Translations under genes and position numbers: made by a program
The notes under the pieces: generated by a model
Told to the model about the DNA's origin: nothing
Seen by the model: only the letters and a program-made list of their open reading frames with translations
Databases searched by the model: none
Shown here: in pieces, positions 20,101-31,135 of the stretch
How the letters are laid out: every line of letters starts with the position of its first letter
Numbering within the stretch: the stretch's first letter is position 1
From: Aquilaria yunnanensis
Taxonomy: Eukaryota > Streptophyta > Magnoliopsida > Malvales > Thymelaeaceae
Length of the DNA: 64,000 nucleotides
Direction: 5' to 3'
NCBI GenBank assembly: GCA_039654915.1
Contig: CM077596.1
Coordinates: forward strand, 49,412,501 to 49,476,500

Positions 20101-20786
20101 TTCTAAGGTAGGACCCTTAACCTCAAAATCATCAATTTTCCTTCAAACGATATGAGAGTTCCTATCGTCGAGGTTCTAAGGTAGGACCCTTAACCTCAAA
20201 ACAATCAATTTTACTTCAAACGATAGGAGAGTGCCTATCGTCGAGGTTCTAAGGTAGGACCCTTAACCTCAAAATCATCAATTTTCCTTCAAACGATAAG
20301 AGAGTTCCTATCGTCAAGGTTCTAAGGTAGGACCCTTAACCTCAAAACAATCAATTTTACTTCAAACGATAGGAGAGTTCCTATCGTCGAGGTTCTAAGG
20401 TAGGACCCTTAACCTCAAAATCATCAATTTTCCTTCAAACGATAGGAGAGTTCCTATCGTCAAGGTTCTAAGGTAGGACCCTTAACCTCAAAACAATCAA
20501 TTTTACTTCAAACGATAGGAGAGTTCCTATCGTCGAGGTTCTAAGGTAGGACCCTTAACCTTATTCAAACAATTTTCCTTCAAACGATAGGAGAGTTCCT
20601 ATCGTCGAGGTTCTAAGGTAGGACCCTTAACCTCAAAACAATCAATTTTTCTTCAAACGATAGAAGAGTTCCTATTGTCGAGGTTCTAAGGTAGGACCCT
20701 TAACCTCAAAATTATCAAATTTTCCCTTCAACGATAGGAGAGTTCTTATCGCAGAGGCTCTAAAAAAATTTTCCTTAACCACATAG
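17101..20786 (+). repeat. Satellite of ~50 hairpin-forming 73-bp units (E2)
   Basis: The 73-base unit holds two inverted repeats. Hairpin 1 is CGATAGGA-GAGT-TCCTATCG, with perfect 8-base arms. Hairpin 2 pairs GAGGTT(CT)AAGG with CCTTAACCTC around a short loop. Two linker versions alternate (AAACAATCAATTTTACTTC and AAATCATCAATTTTCCTTC). Rare variants recur exactly 1241 bases apart, = 17 units (for example GGTTATAAGG at 18274 and 19515), so a 17-mer higher-order unit is duplicated. No coding potential. Confidence 0.95.
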
Positions 20787-20887
20787 TTTAGGCGGCGAGA
20801 AGGTTCTCAATGGCTAGCTAAGACGGATGAAATTTGGTAACTACTTTGCATACATCATGTCTCATGAAGCATGCAAAGGGGGGCAGT
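20787..20887 (+). promoter_or_regulatory. Pre-LTR segment and polypurine tract (E2)
   Basis: GGCGAGAAGGTTCTCAATG, GCATACATCATGTC and CATGAAGCATGC are conserved before each 3' LTR. AAAGGGGGGCAG abuts the LTR and is the plus-strand primer (polypurine tract). Confidence 0.85.
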
Positions 20888-23399
20888 TGTTGACACCCAA
20901 TTTCGTCCGGCCTTTTTTTTTAAAAATTAAAAAAAAATTAATTAAAAAAAATGATTATTATTATTATTATTATTGCTAAAAAATTTTAATTATGTTAATT
21001 AGTTTAAAATATATTTTTATTTTGAGAAGATTTGATTTAAAATAATATATGTGTGAATATGTATGTGTTTGAAATAAAAATAAAATTTCAGAAAAAATGA
21101 CAAAAAAATTAAAAGTTTGAGGTAAAAATGACAAAATTCAGAAGTTTTGGACAAAATTGACAAGTTCTGAAAGTTTCATGAGCTTTGGGTAATTTTTCGC
21201 GTCAATTTTGGGCCTAAACGGACGTTTCTGGCCCGAATTGACAGAAAACGTTAAAATTGTCAAAATCAGAAGCTTCTGAGCTTATCCAGAGCTGGAGTAA
21301 CGTAAAGGACTGAAACTGTCATTTTACCAATTTAAAAGATAAGTTTGAGATTTTTTATTAATTTATCCGTCCACAGTTTAGCTAAGCTCCTTCTATAAAT
21401 ACCCCCCCAAATTCAGTGCTGAACATAGAAAATCAGAGAAAAAATTTCAGAGCTCCGTTTTAAAAACGGAAAAATAGAAGCCTTAGTCCTAGCCTCTCCT
21501 CACTCTGCCAAAACAGTCCCAAAATTATTTTTTCTTACGTTTCGACTACCTTCTTCCTCCGTTTTCTCTTTCTTTCTTTTGCTGTTGCCATCCTATCCCG
21601 CTGCCGTCGCCCTGCCTGCCGCCGTCGTCCTGCCGTCTCGCGCCACCGCGTCCAGCCGTTCCGCCGCCGCGCCCAGTCGTCCTGCCGCCGTCGTCCCGGC
21701 CGCCGTTGCCCTTGCCGCCGTCGCCCTGCCGCCCTGCGCCCCGCCGCCGTCGCCCCGTCGCCTGGCCCGCCGTCACCCCCAGCAGCCCCCCCCCCCCCCT
21801 GCTGTCGCGATTTCACGTTTCCTGTTAACAGGAAATTCAAATTTAAAATAAAAAAGGTACAACTCTCGTTTAATCCTTCATCTTTTCAATTTCTTTCACT
21901 TTGGTCACTAACCTTTTATTTTGTTCTTGCAGAATTAATTCCTAACTATTTTAATTTTTACTTGTTTTACTTATTTGTTATTATTACTAACCCTTTTTTT
22001 TTTGTTGTTATTAACTTACTAACAACTAACTTTTAATATTATTATTGTTACTAACCTTTTAATTTTTGCATTATTACTAACTTTTATAATTGTTGTTAAC
22101 AATTAATTAACTTTTTATTATTGTTGTTAATTAATTAATTTAATTAACTTGACTAACTTTTTATTATTGTTGTTAATTAATTAATTTAATTAACTTGACT
22201 AACTTTTTATTATTGTTGTTAATTAATTAATTTAATTAACTTGACTAACTTTTTATTATTATTGTTAATCAATTAATTTAATTAAACTTGGCTAATTTTT
22301 ATTATTGTTGTTAATTAATTTAATTAACTTTGCTAACCTTTATTATTATTTATTTTTAAAGTGGATGGCCAAAAAGCCCCACTTTATTATTATTAATTTT
22401 CCTTTATATAATTTTTTTTTAATTTAATTCACCTTTACCCTTACTTAAATAAATAAATGAAAATTAAAAGAAGATTACTTTTTAATTAATTATTAAGCCT
22501 AATAAAAATAATTTTTTAAAAAAGCCAATTATTTTTATTTTTCTTTTATAAATTGAATAATTATTTAAATAATAAATAACTTTCACTAAAAAAAAAACTA
22601 AAAGAAAGAAAAGAAAAAGAAAAGATAAAAAAAGAAAAGAAAAAGAAAAGATAAAAAAAAGAAAAGAAAAAAAAGAAAAGAAAGAAAGAAAAGAAAGAAA
22701 AGAAAAAGAAAAGATAAAAAAAAAGAAAGAAAGAAAAGTAAAAAGAAAAGAAAAAGATAGAAAAGAAAGAAAAGAAAAGAAAATATAAAGAAAGAAAAAT
22801 CAAAATTTTAAATTATTAATAAACCTAAAATTTCATGAACAAAAGATTTCCAAATTAATAATTAAACTAATAATTGATTCCATAAAAATTAAATAATTAA
22901 CTAAAAATTAAAATAAATTCCATATCTGGATGATCCGGCAAGATCTACGGTTTAGAAAATATCAACCTTTTTAAAATAAATAAATTAAATAAAAAGATAA
23001 AAATCCATATTTACGATATGGATTAATTGATTAAAATTTCGTCAAATTCCGTGTCCAAATGACTCGGCAGAGTCCATGGTTCGGAATCCAAATCTTCCGT
23101 GTCCAAATGACTCGGCAGAGTCCATGGTTCGGAAGTATAAAATTCTATACAAATTAACTTAAAAATCCACATTTCGACTAATTCAGTTAAAATTTCTAAG
23201 TTAACTGAAAATTATTTAAAAGCAAAGTAAAAAAAAATTAAAATCAACTAAGGTGCCAATTTTGGGCGCTATAACAATATTGTTTTAGCGTAACCGTACT
23301 CCCGATCCCCGAACTCTCGCAGACCAATTTTAAGGTGACCAATCGACCTAAGAAAACTGATTGGTGGCGACTCCCGAAAAAGACCCGCACGTTGCCACA
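20888..23399 (+). repeat. 3' LTR of E2 (2512 bp)
   Basis: TGTTGACACCC to GTTGCCACA. TATAAATA at 21394-21401, GC-rich island 21590-21810, candidate intron-like stretch near 21857-21932, TTAATTAA repeats 22090-22330, AAAGA tract 22595-22800, two 48-bp units at 23047-23132. The internal part is nearly identical to the truncated 5' LTR. Confidence 0.95.
21394..21401 (+). promoter_or_regulatory. TATA box in E2 3' LTR
   Basis: TATAAATA about 506 bases into the LTR. As a 3' LTR promoter it could drive read-through into the LOG fragment that follows at 23400. Confidence 0.6.
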
Positions 23400-23717
23400 G
23401 ATGCTTTTATCGCTCTACCAGGTGGCTTTGGCACATTAGGAGAAGTCTTCCAAATCGCTTCCATGGCCCAACTTAATTTGCATCAAAAACCCATTGGGCT
23501 GTTAAATGTTAACTATTTCTTTGCAGGTCTATTATCTTTTATGAATCGTGCTGTGAAGCAGAAGTTTATCCCTGAGGTGGCACGACGAATCATAATATCC
23601 GCAACAACTGCTGAAGAATTGCTAGATAAAATGCAAGCTTTTGTTCCTGAACCAGATCCAGCGATGATCCAAATAGACTGGGCACGACAGTCTTTCCCAA
23701 CCAGTTCCGTCCCATAA
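23400..23717 (+). pseudogene. LOG 3' fragment of O1
   Basis: Begins at the codons for DAFIALPGGFGTLGE and runs to the normal stop at 23715-23717, so the N-terminal half is missing because E2 inserted here. The frame stays open backwards into the LTR end (from 23361) without an ATG. It belongs to the NYFFAGLLSFMNRA version of LOG, also found in E4, not the NNFFTGLIAF version of E2 and O3. Confidence 0.9.
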
Positions 23718-24235
23718 TTGTCCTTTACCCGGCCTGTTGAAGCATTGTGGAAGAAGAAGCGATCTGATCCATTTTTCTTGTCCTTTCGTTTTAATTATCA
23801 GCATTTTCTTTCGTATTTCAGTTTTTCTTTTCAGGGAATTTCGTTATCTTATAAGATAGTTTCGTCCATGCTGATATTAAAACCATGGGACAATGCCTTT
23901 AGGTTGGAATGGCTGAGCAAAGAGTAATTTTTATTACTCTTAAGACACATCCTATTAGGTCTACTAGGCATAACATTTTGGGGTAGTTAAGCTTTAACCT
24001 TATTTGGATGACATATCTCACAAGGGAATCTATATTTACTAAAGAAAATATTAGATGAACCTTGGATATTGATTCCAAACATCCGTTCCCTTTACATAAT
24101 TTGTCAGTGTTATTGTCATCATCAAGATTCACTCATCTTATCGAAGTTTAAATTTTTGCACTCGCCTATTATGAAAATTCACACTTCCGAATAGAACATT
24201 TCAACTTCGATTGTCTGAGGTACTTAAAAAGGAAG
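23718..24235 (+). other. LOG 3' flank (O1)
   Basis: Copy of 16591-17080, then a transition into satellite sequence. No gene. Confidence 0.5.
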
Positions 24236-25715
24236 AAAGAGTTTTTCTCCACAATCAATTTCAATTTCAATGAGGTTCTAAGGACGGAACCTTTGCCTCG
24301 TAATCAATCAATTTCAATTTCAACGAGAACGGAGCCTTTGCCTCGTAATTAATCAATTTCAACGAGGTTCTAAGGACGGAACCTTTGCCTGGTAACCAAT
24401 CAATTAATCAATTTCATTTTCAACGAGGTTCTAAGGACGGAACCTTTGCCTCGTAATCAATCAGTCCATCTTGCAATGATAAGAGAGTTCTTATCGCAGA
24501 GGTTCTAAGGTAGGGCCCTTAACCTCAAACTTGCAACGATAGGAGAGTTCCTATCGTCGAGGTTCTAAGAAGAGTTCCTTAAACCTCAAACAATCAATCA
24601 TCAATTTTTCTTCAAACGATAAGAGAGTTCTTATCGCAGAGGTTCTAAGGTAGGGCCCTTAACCTCAAACTTGCAACAATAGGAGAGTTCCTATCGTTGA
24701 GGTTCTAAGGAGAGTTCCTTAAACCTCAAACAATCAATCATCAATTTTTCTTCAAACGATAAGAGAGTTCTTATCGCAGAGGTTCTAAGGTAGGGCCCTT
24801 AACCTCAAACTTGCAACGATAGGAGAATTCCTATCGTCGAGGTTCTAAGGAGAGTTCCTTAAACCTCAAACAATTAATCATCAATTTTTCTTAAACGATA
24901 AGAGATTTCTTATCGCAGAGGTTCTAAGGTAGGGCCCTTAACCTCAAACTTGCAACGATAGGAGAGTTCCTATCGTCGAGGTTCTAAGGAGAGTTCCTTA
25001 AACCTCAAACAATCAATCATCAATTTTTCTTAAACGATAAGAGAGTTCTTATCGCAGAGGTTCTAAGGTAGGGCCCTTAACCTCAAACTTGCAACGATAG
25101 GAGAGTTCCTATCGTCGAGGTTCTAAGGAGAGTTCTTTAAACCTCAAACAATCAATCATCAATTTTTCTTCAAACGATAAGAGAGTTCTTATCGCAGAGG
25201 TTCTAAGGTAGAGCCCTTAACCTCAAACTTTCAACGATAGGAGACTTCCTATCGTCGAGGTTCTAAGGAGAGTTCCTTAAACCTCAAACAATCAATCATC
25301 AATTTTTCTTCAAATGATAAGAGAGTTCTTATCGCAGAGGTTCTAAGGTAGGGCTCTTAACCTCAAACTTTCAACGATAGGAAAGTTCCTATCATCGAGG
25401 TTCAAGGAGAGTTCCTTAACCTCAATCAATCAATTTTGCTTTCAACGATAGGAAAGTTCCTATCGTCGAGGTTCTAAGGAGAGTTCCTTAAACCTCAAAC
25501 AATCAATCATCAATTTTTCTTCAAACGATAAGAGAGTTCTTATCGCAGAGGTTCTAAGGTAAGGCCCTTAACCTCAAACTTTCAACGATAGGAAAGTTCC
25601 TATCGTCGAGGTTCTAAGGAGAGTTCCTTAACCTCAACCAACCAATCAATTATCAAATTTTCCCTTCAACGATAGGAGAGTTCCTATCGCAGAAGTTTTT
25701 AAAGAGGATTCCATA
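24236..25715 (+). repeat. Hairpin satellite of O1
   Basis: Starts with ~50-60-base units containing GAGGTTCTAAGGACGGAACC and TTTGCCTCG. Then come dimers of ~140 bases alternating CGATAAGA-GAGT-TCTTATCG and CGATAGGA-GAGT-TCCTATCG hairpins. The arm change A/G is matched by T/C on the other arm. Confidence 0.9.
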
Positions 25716-25725
25716 TCCTCATAAT

Positions 25726-25825
25726 TTAGGTGGCGAGAAAGTTTTCAATGCCTAGCTAACCCAGACGAAATTTGGTAACGATTTTGCATACATCATGTCC
25801 CATGAAGCATGCAAAGGGGGGCAGC
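25726..25825 (+). promoter_or_regulatory. Pre-LTR segment and polypurine tract (O1)
   Basis: Same GGCGAGAA...CATGAAGCATGC block as in E2, ending AAAGGGGGGCAGC against the LTR. Confidence 0.85.
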
Positions 25826-26331
25826 TGTTGACACCCAATTTCGTCAGGCCATTAAAAAAAAATTTCATTAAAAAATTAAATTAAATATTAATTAAAAAAA
25901 TTATTATTATTATTATTATTATTATTAATAAAAAATTTAATTAGTTTAAAATATATTTTTGTTTTGAGAAGATTTGATTTAAAAAGATATATATGGGTAT
26001 ATGTGTATGTTTGAAGTAAAAATTAAAACTCCATAAATGACAAAATTAAAAAGTTTGAGGTAAAAATGACAAAATTGAGAAGTTTCGGGAAAAATTGACA
26101 AATTCTGAATGTTTCATGAGCTTTGCGTAATTTTTCGCATCAATTTTGGGCAAGACGGACGTTTCTGGCCCAAATTGACAGAAAACGACAAAATTGTTAG
26201 AATCAGAAGCTTCTGATACTTATCCAGAGGATAAGAAACGTAAAGGACTGAAACTGTCATTTTACCAATTTATGAGATAAGTTTTGATTATTTTTATTAT
26301 TTAATTAGGAACAGTTCAGCCTAACTTCCTC

Positions 26332-26339
26332 TATAAATA
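26332..26339 (+). promoter_or_regulatory. TATA box in O1 3' LTR
   Basis: TATAAATA at the standard ~506-base offset from the LTR start. Confidence 0.6.
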
Positions 26340-27020
26340 AGGGTCCAAATTTGATGCTGGACACAGAAAAAAATAGAAAGAAAGCTTGGAGCTCCGTTTT
26401 AGAAAAAGAAAAAATTACATCCCTTGTCCCTGCCCTCTCTTCTCTCTTTCCAGACGCCCAAAAACTTTTCTTTTCTTTCATTCTAGCCACCATCTTCCCC
26501 CTCCGCGCTCTTCTCCCGTTTCACTACGTCACCGCCGTTTCTCGCCGCCCCTTTGTCGCCATTGCTCCCCCGCCGTCGCCGTGACCCTCCGCCGCCGTCC
26601 GCCGTCGCGACCCTCGCCCACCGCCCGTTTCTCTTCCTCCTCCGGCCGTCCTCCGCCGTGCTCCCGCGCCGCCGTCGCCTTGCCCCGCCGCCGTCGCCTC
26701 ACCGCCCCTTCGCCTGGCCTGCCGTCGCCCCCAACAGCCCCACCCCCCTGCCCTTGCGCCCGCGTCGCGTTTTCTTTCCTGAGAATTCAAATTTTAACTT
26801 CAAGGGTAAAACCTCCTTTTAGTCCTTCATCTTTTCAATTTCTTTCACTTTGGTCACTAACCTTTTATTTTGTTCTTGCAGAATTAATTACTAACTCTTT
26901 TACTTGTTTATTTATTTGTTTATTATTGTTATTATTACTAACCCCTTTTTATTATTGTTATTAACAACTAATCCAACTTTTATTTTTATTGTTATTAACA
27001 ACTAACTCAACTAACTTTGC

Positions 27021-27026
27021 TAACCT

Positions 27027-27112
<86 letters not shown>
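27021..27112 (+). repeat. (ATT)n microsatellite in LTR
   Basis: About 30 ATT/TTA units with one ACTATC interruption. Confidence 0.95.
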
Positions 27113-27115
<3 letters not shown>

Positions 27116-28354
27116 ATTCATGGAAGGTTATACCTCCTATTTATTTATTTTTAAGTGGATAGCCAAAAAGCACCACTTTATTTTTTTTACTTTTTTTATT
27201 TATTTATTGTCCTTTAATTTTCCCTTATTTACTTTATGTGCTTTTTATTTGTTTATTTATTTACATATGTTATTTAATTTGTGCAAATTTTTTAAGTGGA
27301 TGGCCAAAAAGCCCCACTTTATTCTTTATTTATTGACCTTTATTTACTTGTATGTAATTGTTTGTTTTACATAGCTGATTAAACTTATTTTCACTTTTAG
27401 CTATAAAAAAAATAAAATAATAACAAAGCAATAAGAAGAAAATTTTTTTTATGTGAATAATTAACTTTATTTTAGGACTAATCAAGAATCCATTTTTATT
27501 ACCAAGCCCCAATCCTTTATTTTCTTTCATATTTTTAAACATTAATTGGAATATTAAAACGTATCCTTTTTATTTCCTAAAAAAAAAAATAAAATAAAAT
27601 AAATAAAAAAAGTAAAAAATAATAACAAAAATTCAACCTTTTGTTTTTCCTTTTTATAAAAAAATCATAACCAAACAATTCCACAAAAATCAATTATTTT
27701 TAAGTATATTTTTAGACCCAAAGATTAGATAATTATTTTAAAAATCTTTCAAAAAGAAAGAATGGAAAATAAAATTTTAGACAACATTTTTTCCAAAATT
27801 CCATAAAAAATAATAATTAATTAAATAATGAATAGTAAATTAAAGATTTTTAATAAATTTTTATTATCAAATTTTAAATGAATAAAATTAAGATAAAAAT
27901 CCATATTATGATAATCCTCTGGGATTCATGATATGGAAATTAAAGTATTTATTTAAAATTTCGTCAAATTCCGTGTCCGGGTGACTCGGCAGAGTCCATG
28001 GTTCGGAATTAAAACTTCCGTGTCCGGGTGACTCGGCAGAGTCCATGGTTCGGAAATATCAAATTTTTATACAAATTAATTACTAAAGATTTTTAAACCG
28101 GTATTAATTTAAAAATCCACATCCGATTAATTCAGTTAAAATTTCTAGTTTGAAAATTAACTGAATATTTTTTTAAAGCAAAGCAAAACAAAATTGAAAT
28201 CAACTAAGGTACCAATTTTTGGGCGTTTTAACAAAGTTGTTTTAACGTAACCGTACTCCCGAATCCCCGAACTCTCGCAGACCAATTTTAAGGTAACCAA
28301 TCGACCTAGGTGAAACAGATTGGTGGCAACTCCAGAAAACCCGACGTTGCCACA

Positions 28355-28610
28355 TAAGCGAATTCTTAAACATGAGTTTGAGGTTGAACAAGTTTTGTTG
28401 TATAACTCATGCCTACGTCTGTTCCCTGGTAAGTTGAAATCTAAGTAGTCTAGGCTTTTTACCATTACTAAAGTCTTTCCTTATTATGCAATTGAAGTCA
28501 CTCATCTATCAAAAGGAACGTTTAAGGTTAATGACCAAAGATGGAAGCATTATTACGGTGGGGGTGCTAAGAGACTCAACACCATAATTGTGCTGAAAGA
28601 GCCTAAATGA
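28355..28610 (+). pseudogene. Athila-like Ty3/Gypsy integrase C-terminus, broken
   Basis: Frame from 28359 reads RILKHEFEVEQVLLYNSCLR, then LFPGKLKSK, stop, SRLFTITKVFPYYAIEV. This is the [21 protein letters not shown]-type C-terminal region of plant Athila-lineage integrases, with the expected W replaced by TAG. After the stop at about 28608 come TAATGACAATAAACAAG and GGAGGCAACCCAATC, typical of the sequence past pol in that lineage. The left side is cut by the O1 LTR, so O1 inserted in this element. Confidence 0.8.
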
Positions 28611-31135
28611 AAGCTATCATGGTTATGTCAAAGCTAATGACAATAAACAAGTTCTTGTTGGAGGCAACCCAATCATTTATTGATTTGCTTTATTTTTTTT
28701 CCTATTTATTTTATTTTATGTTATGTTTTGATTTTGAGTAGGGGCAATGCACTATTGCTTCGTGCTAGAATTTCTTACAAATTTTGGGCTACCAACATAT
28801 TTGATAGCTTTTGCAGCCCGTTGGCCTTAATTAGGATCTTAGCTCTTCAACTCTAGGGCAGTATTTATTTTATTTTTATTTTTATTTTATCTCTTCATTC
28901 ATTATTCTACACATTGGGGATAATGTGTGAAACAAGTATGGGGGAGTGACAGCTTCGGCCCTAATTTTATGTTTTATTTTATTTTATTTTATTTTTTTAT
29001 TTTTGCATTTTTGAGCTAATTTTTTTATTCATAGTTTTGAGCACAGATTGGAATTTATGAAGATGATTGTTTCTTTTAGTTCTTCAATGCTTGACTTGAG
29101 TGTTAAGTACGTAGTCTTTAGATCTTTTGCATATGTAAAATTGATTTTCAATTTTTTTTTGCAATTTTAGATCAAGCTAGTAGATGATAGTCCTAGAAGC
29201 TATGTTTGCATCAAACTTCTGTGCCTAGTATTCTATTTCAAAACATACTAGATTAGGAGTTTATTTGTTTGGTTTGTGAGGTTTGTTTAGTTAATGGATA
29301 TGTGAGTGATTGATTGAGAAAAAAAATTGAAAAATGAAAATTTTTTCTGTTTATGAAAGAAATATTTGCTCCGATATTTCATAGTATTAAAGTAAGTAGA
29401 GGTCTTCTCTTAAGACAAAAGTCGATCATTACTCAAAAAAATGTTTGAAAACATAAATATGATCGAAGATCACCTTGGATTGTGTTAAGTTAGTAGCTCA
29501 AGTATAGATAGAAGCCCTATTGGTACACTTTCTAAAAGGTGAAACACAAGAAAAGGATTTGACCAAAAAAAGAAGAAGAAAATCAGCAAAGACAATACAA
29601 TTAATCACTCAATATCCATGATTTTGTGGTATGTTTGTTGGTATCATATGAGTTCTAATCTAGTGTGGTTTCTATTTTGTACTTTGTATAAATGATTGAT
29701 GTTCTTATTGAGTTTTGGAGGACTATGGTTGCTTGTTTGTAAAAAAATTATTTTCATAAACTTATTTTGTTTTGAGTTGCATTGAATCGAAGAGGTTACG
29801 CGCTTAATATCTTTCATTGAGTTCTTGAAGGCTTTAAAGTTTCAGTCTTTTTCTACAATGTCATTGTTCAAGAGTATGATCCATCTTTTGCAAATTTTTC
29901 AGTTTTAGTTTGCTTGGGGACAAGCTATATATATATATATATATATTATTAAATTGACTGGTTAGGTTTCCTAATTATAGTCAACTAATGTGGCCAAGCC
30001 ATCTTGCCTTACCGTTATTAATCTTTGCATGCAAGTTGGGGAATAAACAAACATAACATGATAATCGATTGTCTTACAAGCCTTAATCTTTGCAGCAAGT
30101 TGGCGAATAAACAAACAGAATAATTTTAACACGACAATCCTTTGCCTTACCGGTCTTAATCTTTGCAGCAAGTTGCAGAAGTTCCATCAAATTAGTAAGT
30201 CGGGGAAAATATATTAATTTTGTACCTACAATTAAAAAACTTGTAATTTTCTAATTTCTAAACTTCATTCCTCGCAAATATTCACTCAAAATGCTTGACC
30301 AGTGAAGCTCGACAGAAACTAATAATTAGACCAAGCTCCCATTACATTAACAGAACAAAATGGACACTGTATGAAAAAATATTTAGAAACAGTTTAGACT
30401 CCCCACATTCTATGAAATGTTTAATATTATTTTTTACTGTTCAAATAAAAATTCATCAAGTTTATTACTCTCCTGTTTCACAAATGTTGGTCCTTTTATT
30501 TTTTATTTTTCACTAAAATCTGATTTAAATATATTCATATTAATTTATACTGTAAAAAATTCTTAAAAAATATATTTATAAACTGGAATCTTTACAGTAC
30601 TAGTTTCATATAAAATTTTATATTTTTATAAGAAATTTTAAAAGAAAGAAAATCATAAATTAATTACTTTAAATTAGACCAAGCTCCCATTACATTTTGA
30701 AATTGGATACTCATAAATAGAACAGAATGCTTGTATGAAAAATATTTAAAAACACTGCATTGTATGATATGTTTAGCATTATTTTTCACTATTCAAATAA
30801 AAATATTTAAAAAATTATAAATTAATTATTTTAAATAGTAAAAAGGATAAGCTTTGCAAGACAAACGTAATATTGTTTTATACGTGCCGATGTACACCTG
30901 CAAGCATACGGTTGTCCTCAGTATATACTGTGAGTGGGGTTGATAAATGTGTTCGATTATCAAGCTTAATTTGAGTTATATTCTAACAAGCCACCAAACT
31001 TGAATGGAAAGCAAACAAGAAATATAAATGAAGTGAACTAAACTAAACTACAAACTAAATACCCAAGGGTTTAACTATGGATGGGACTACTTGATTGACT
31101 AACTATGCAAGGGTTTAAAGATGTACTAACCCAGG
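28611..31135. other. Unrelated AT-rich DNA between O1 and O3
   Basis: Probably the rest of the Athila-like element and flank. Seen: ACATTGGGGATAATGTG and TATGGGGGAGT (post-pol and purine-rich motifs of that lineage) at 28911-28947, a (TA)n run at 29927-29947, and three degenerate ~75-base repeats with TTAATCTTTGCAGCAAGTTG at 29990-30180. There is also a degenerate direct repeat starting TTAGACCAAGCTCCCATTAC at about 30327 and 30676. No convincing gene. Confidence 0.5.

Larger units (their letters stand above)
5742..23399 (+). mobile_element. Element E2, nested in the LOG of O1, 5' end truncated
   Basis: A family member of about 17.7 kb. Order: partial 5' LTR, primer site 7625, leader, gag remnant, small-ORF/repeat region, CRP1-3, LOG, satellite, polypurine tract, 3' LTR ending GCCACA at 23399. 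The base after the 3' LTR is inside the LOG reading frame of O1 (GATGCTTTTATCGC), so E2 inserted into that gene. The left target copy (expected GATGC) is gone with the first part of the 5' LTR, including its TATA box, so E2 probably cannot be transcribed from its own 5' LTR. The two LTRs look nearly identical, implying a recent insertion. Confidence 0.9.
23400..28354 (+). mobile_element. Element O1, right part
   Basis: Resumes in the LOG frame right after the E2 3' LTR, then LOG 3' flank, satellite, polypurine tract and a 3' LTR ending at 28354. The next bases belong to a different, Athila-like element, which was O1's insertion site. Confidence 0.85.
25826..28354 (+). repeat. 3' LTR of O1 (2529 bp)
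   Basis: TGTTGACACCC to GTTGCCACA. TATAAATA at 26332-26339, GC-rich island about 26500-26780, a long (ATT)n run at 27021-27112, two copies of the GTGGATGGCCAAAAAGC block, and two 48-bp-type units (variant TTCCGTGTCCGGGTGACTCG) near 27968-28057. Confidence 0.93.

Noticed and set aside
17101..20786. CRISPR-like array of regularly spaced palindromic repeats
   Set aside because: There are no unique spacers: the linkers are themselves only two repeated types. The context is a plant retrotransposon and no cas genes exist.
24500..24560. Rho-independent terminators from the hairpins
   Set aside because: The hairpins are satellite units in a plant genome, repeated dozens of times, without a following T run.
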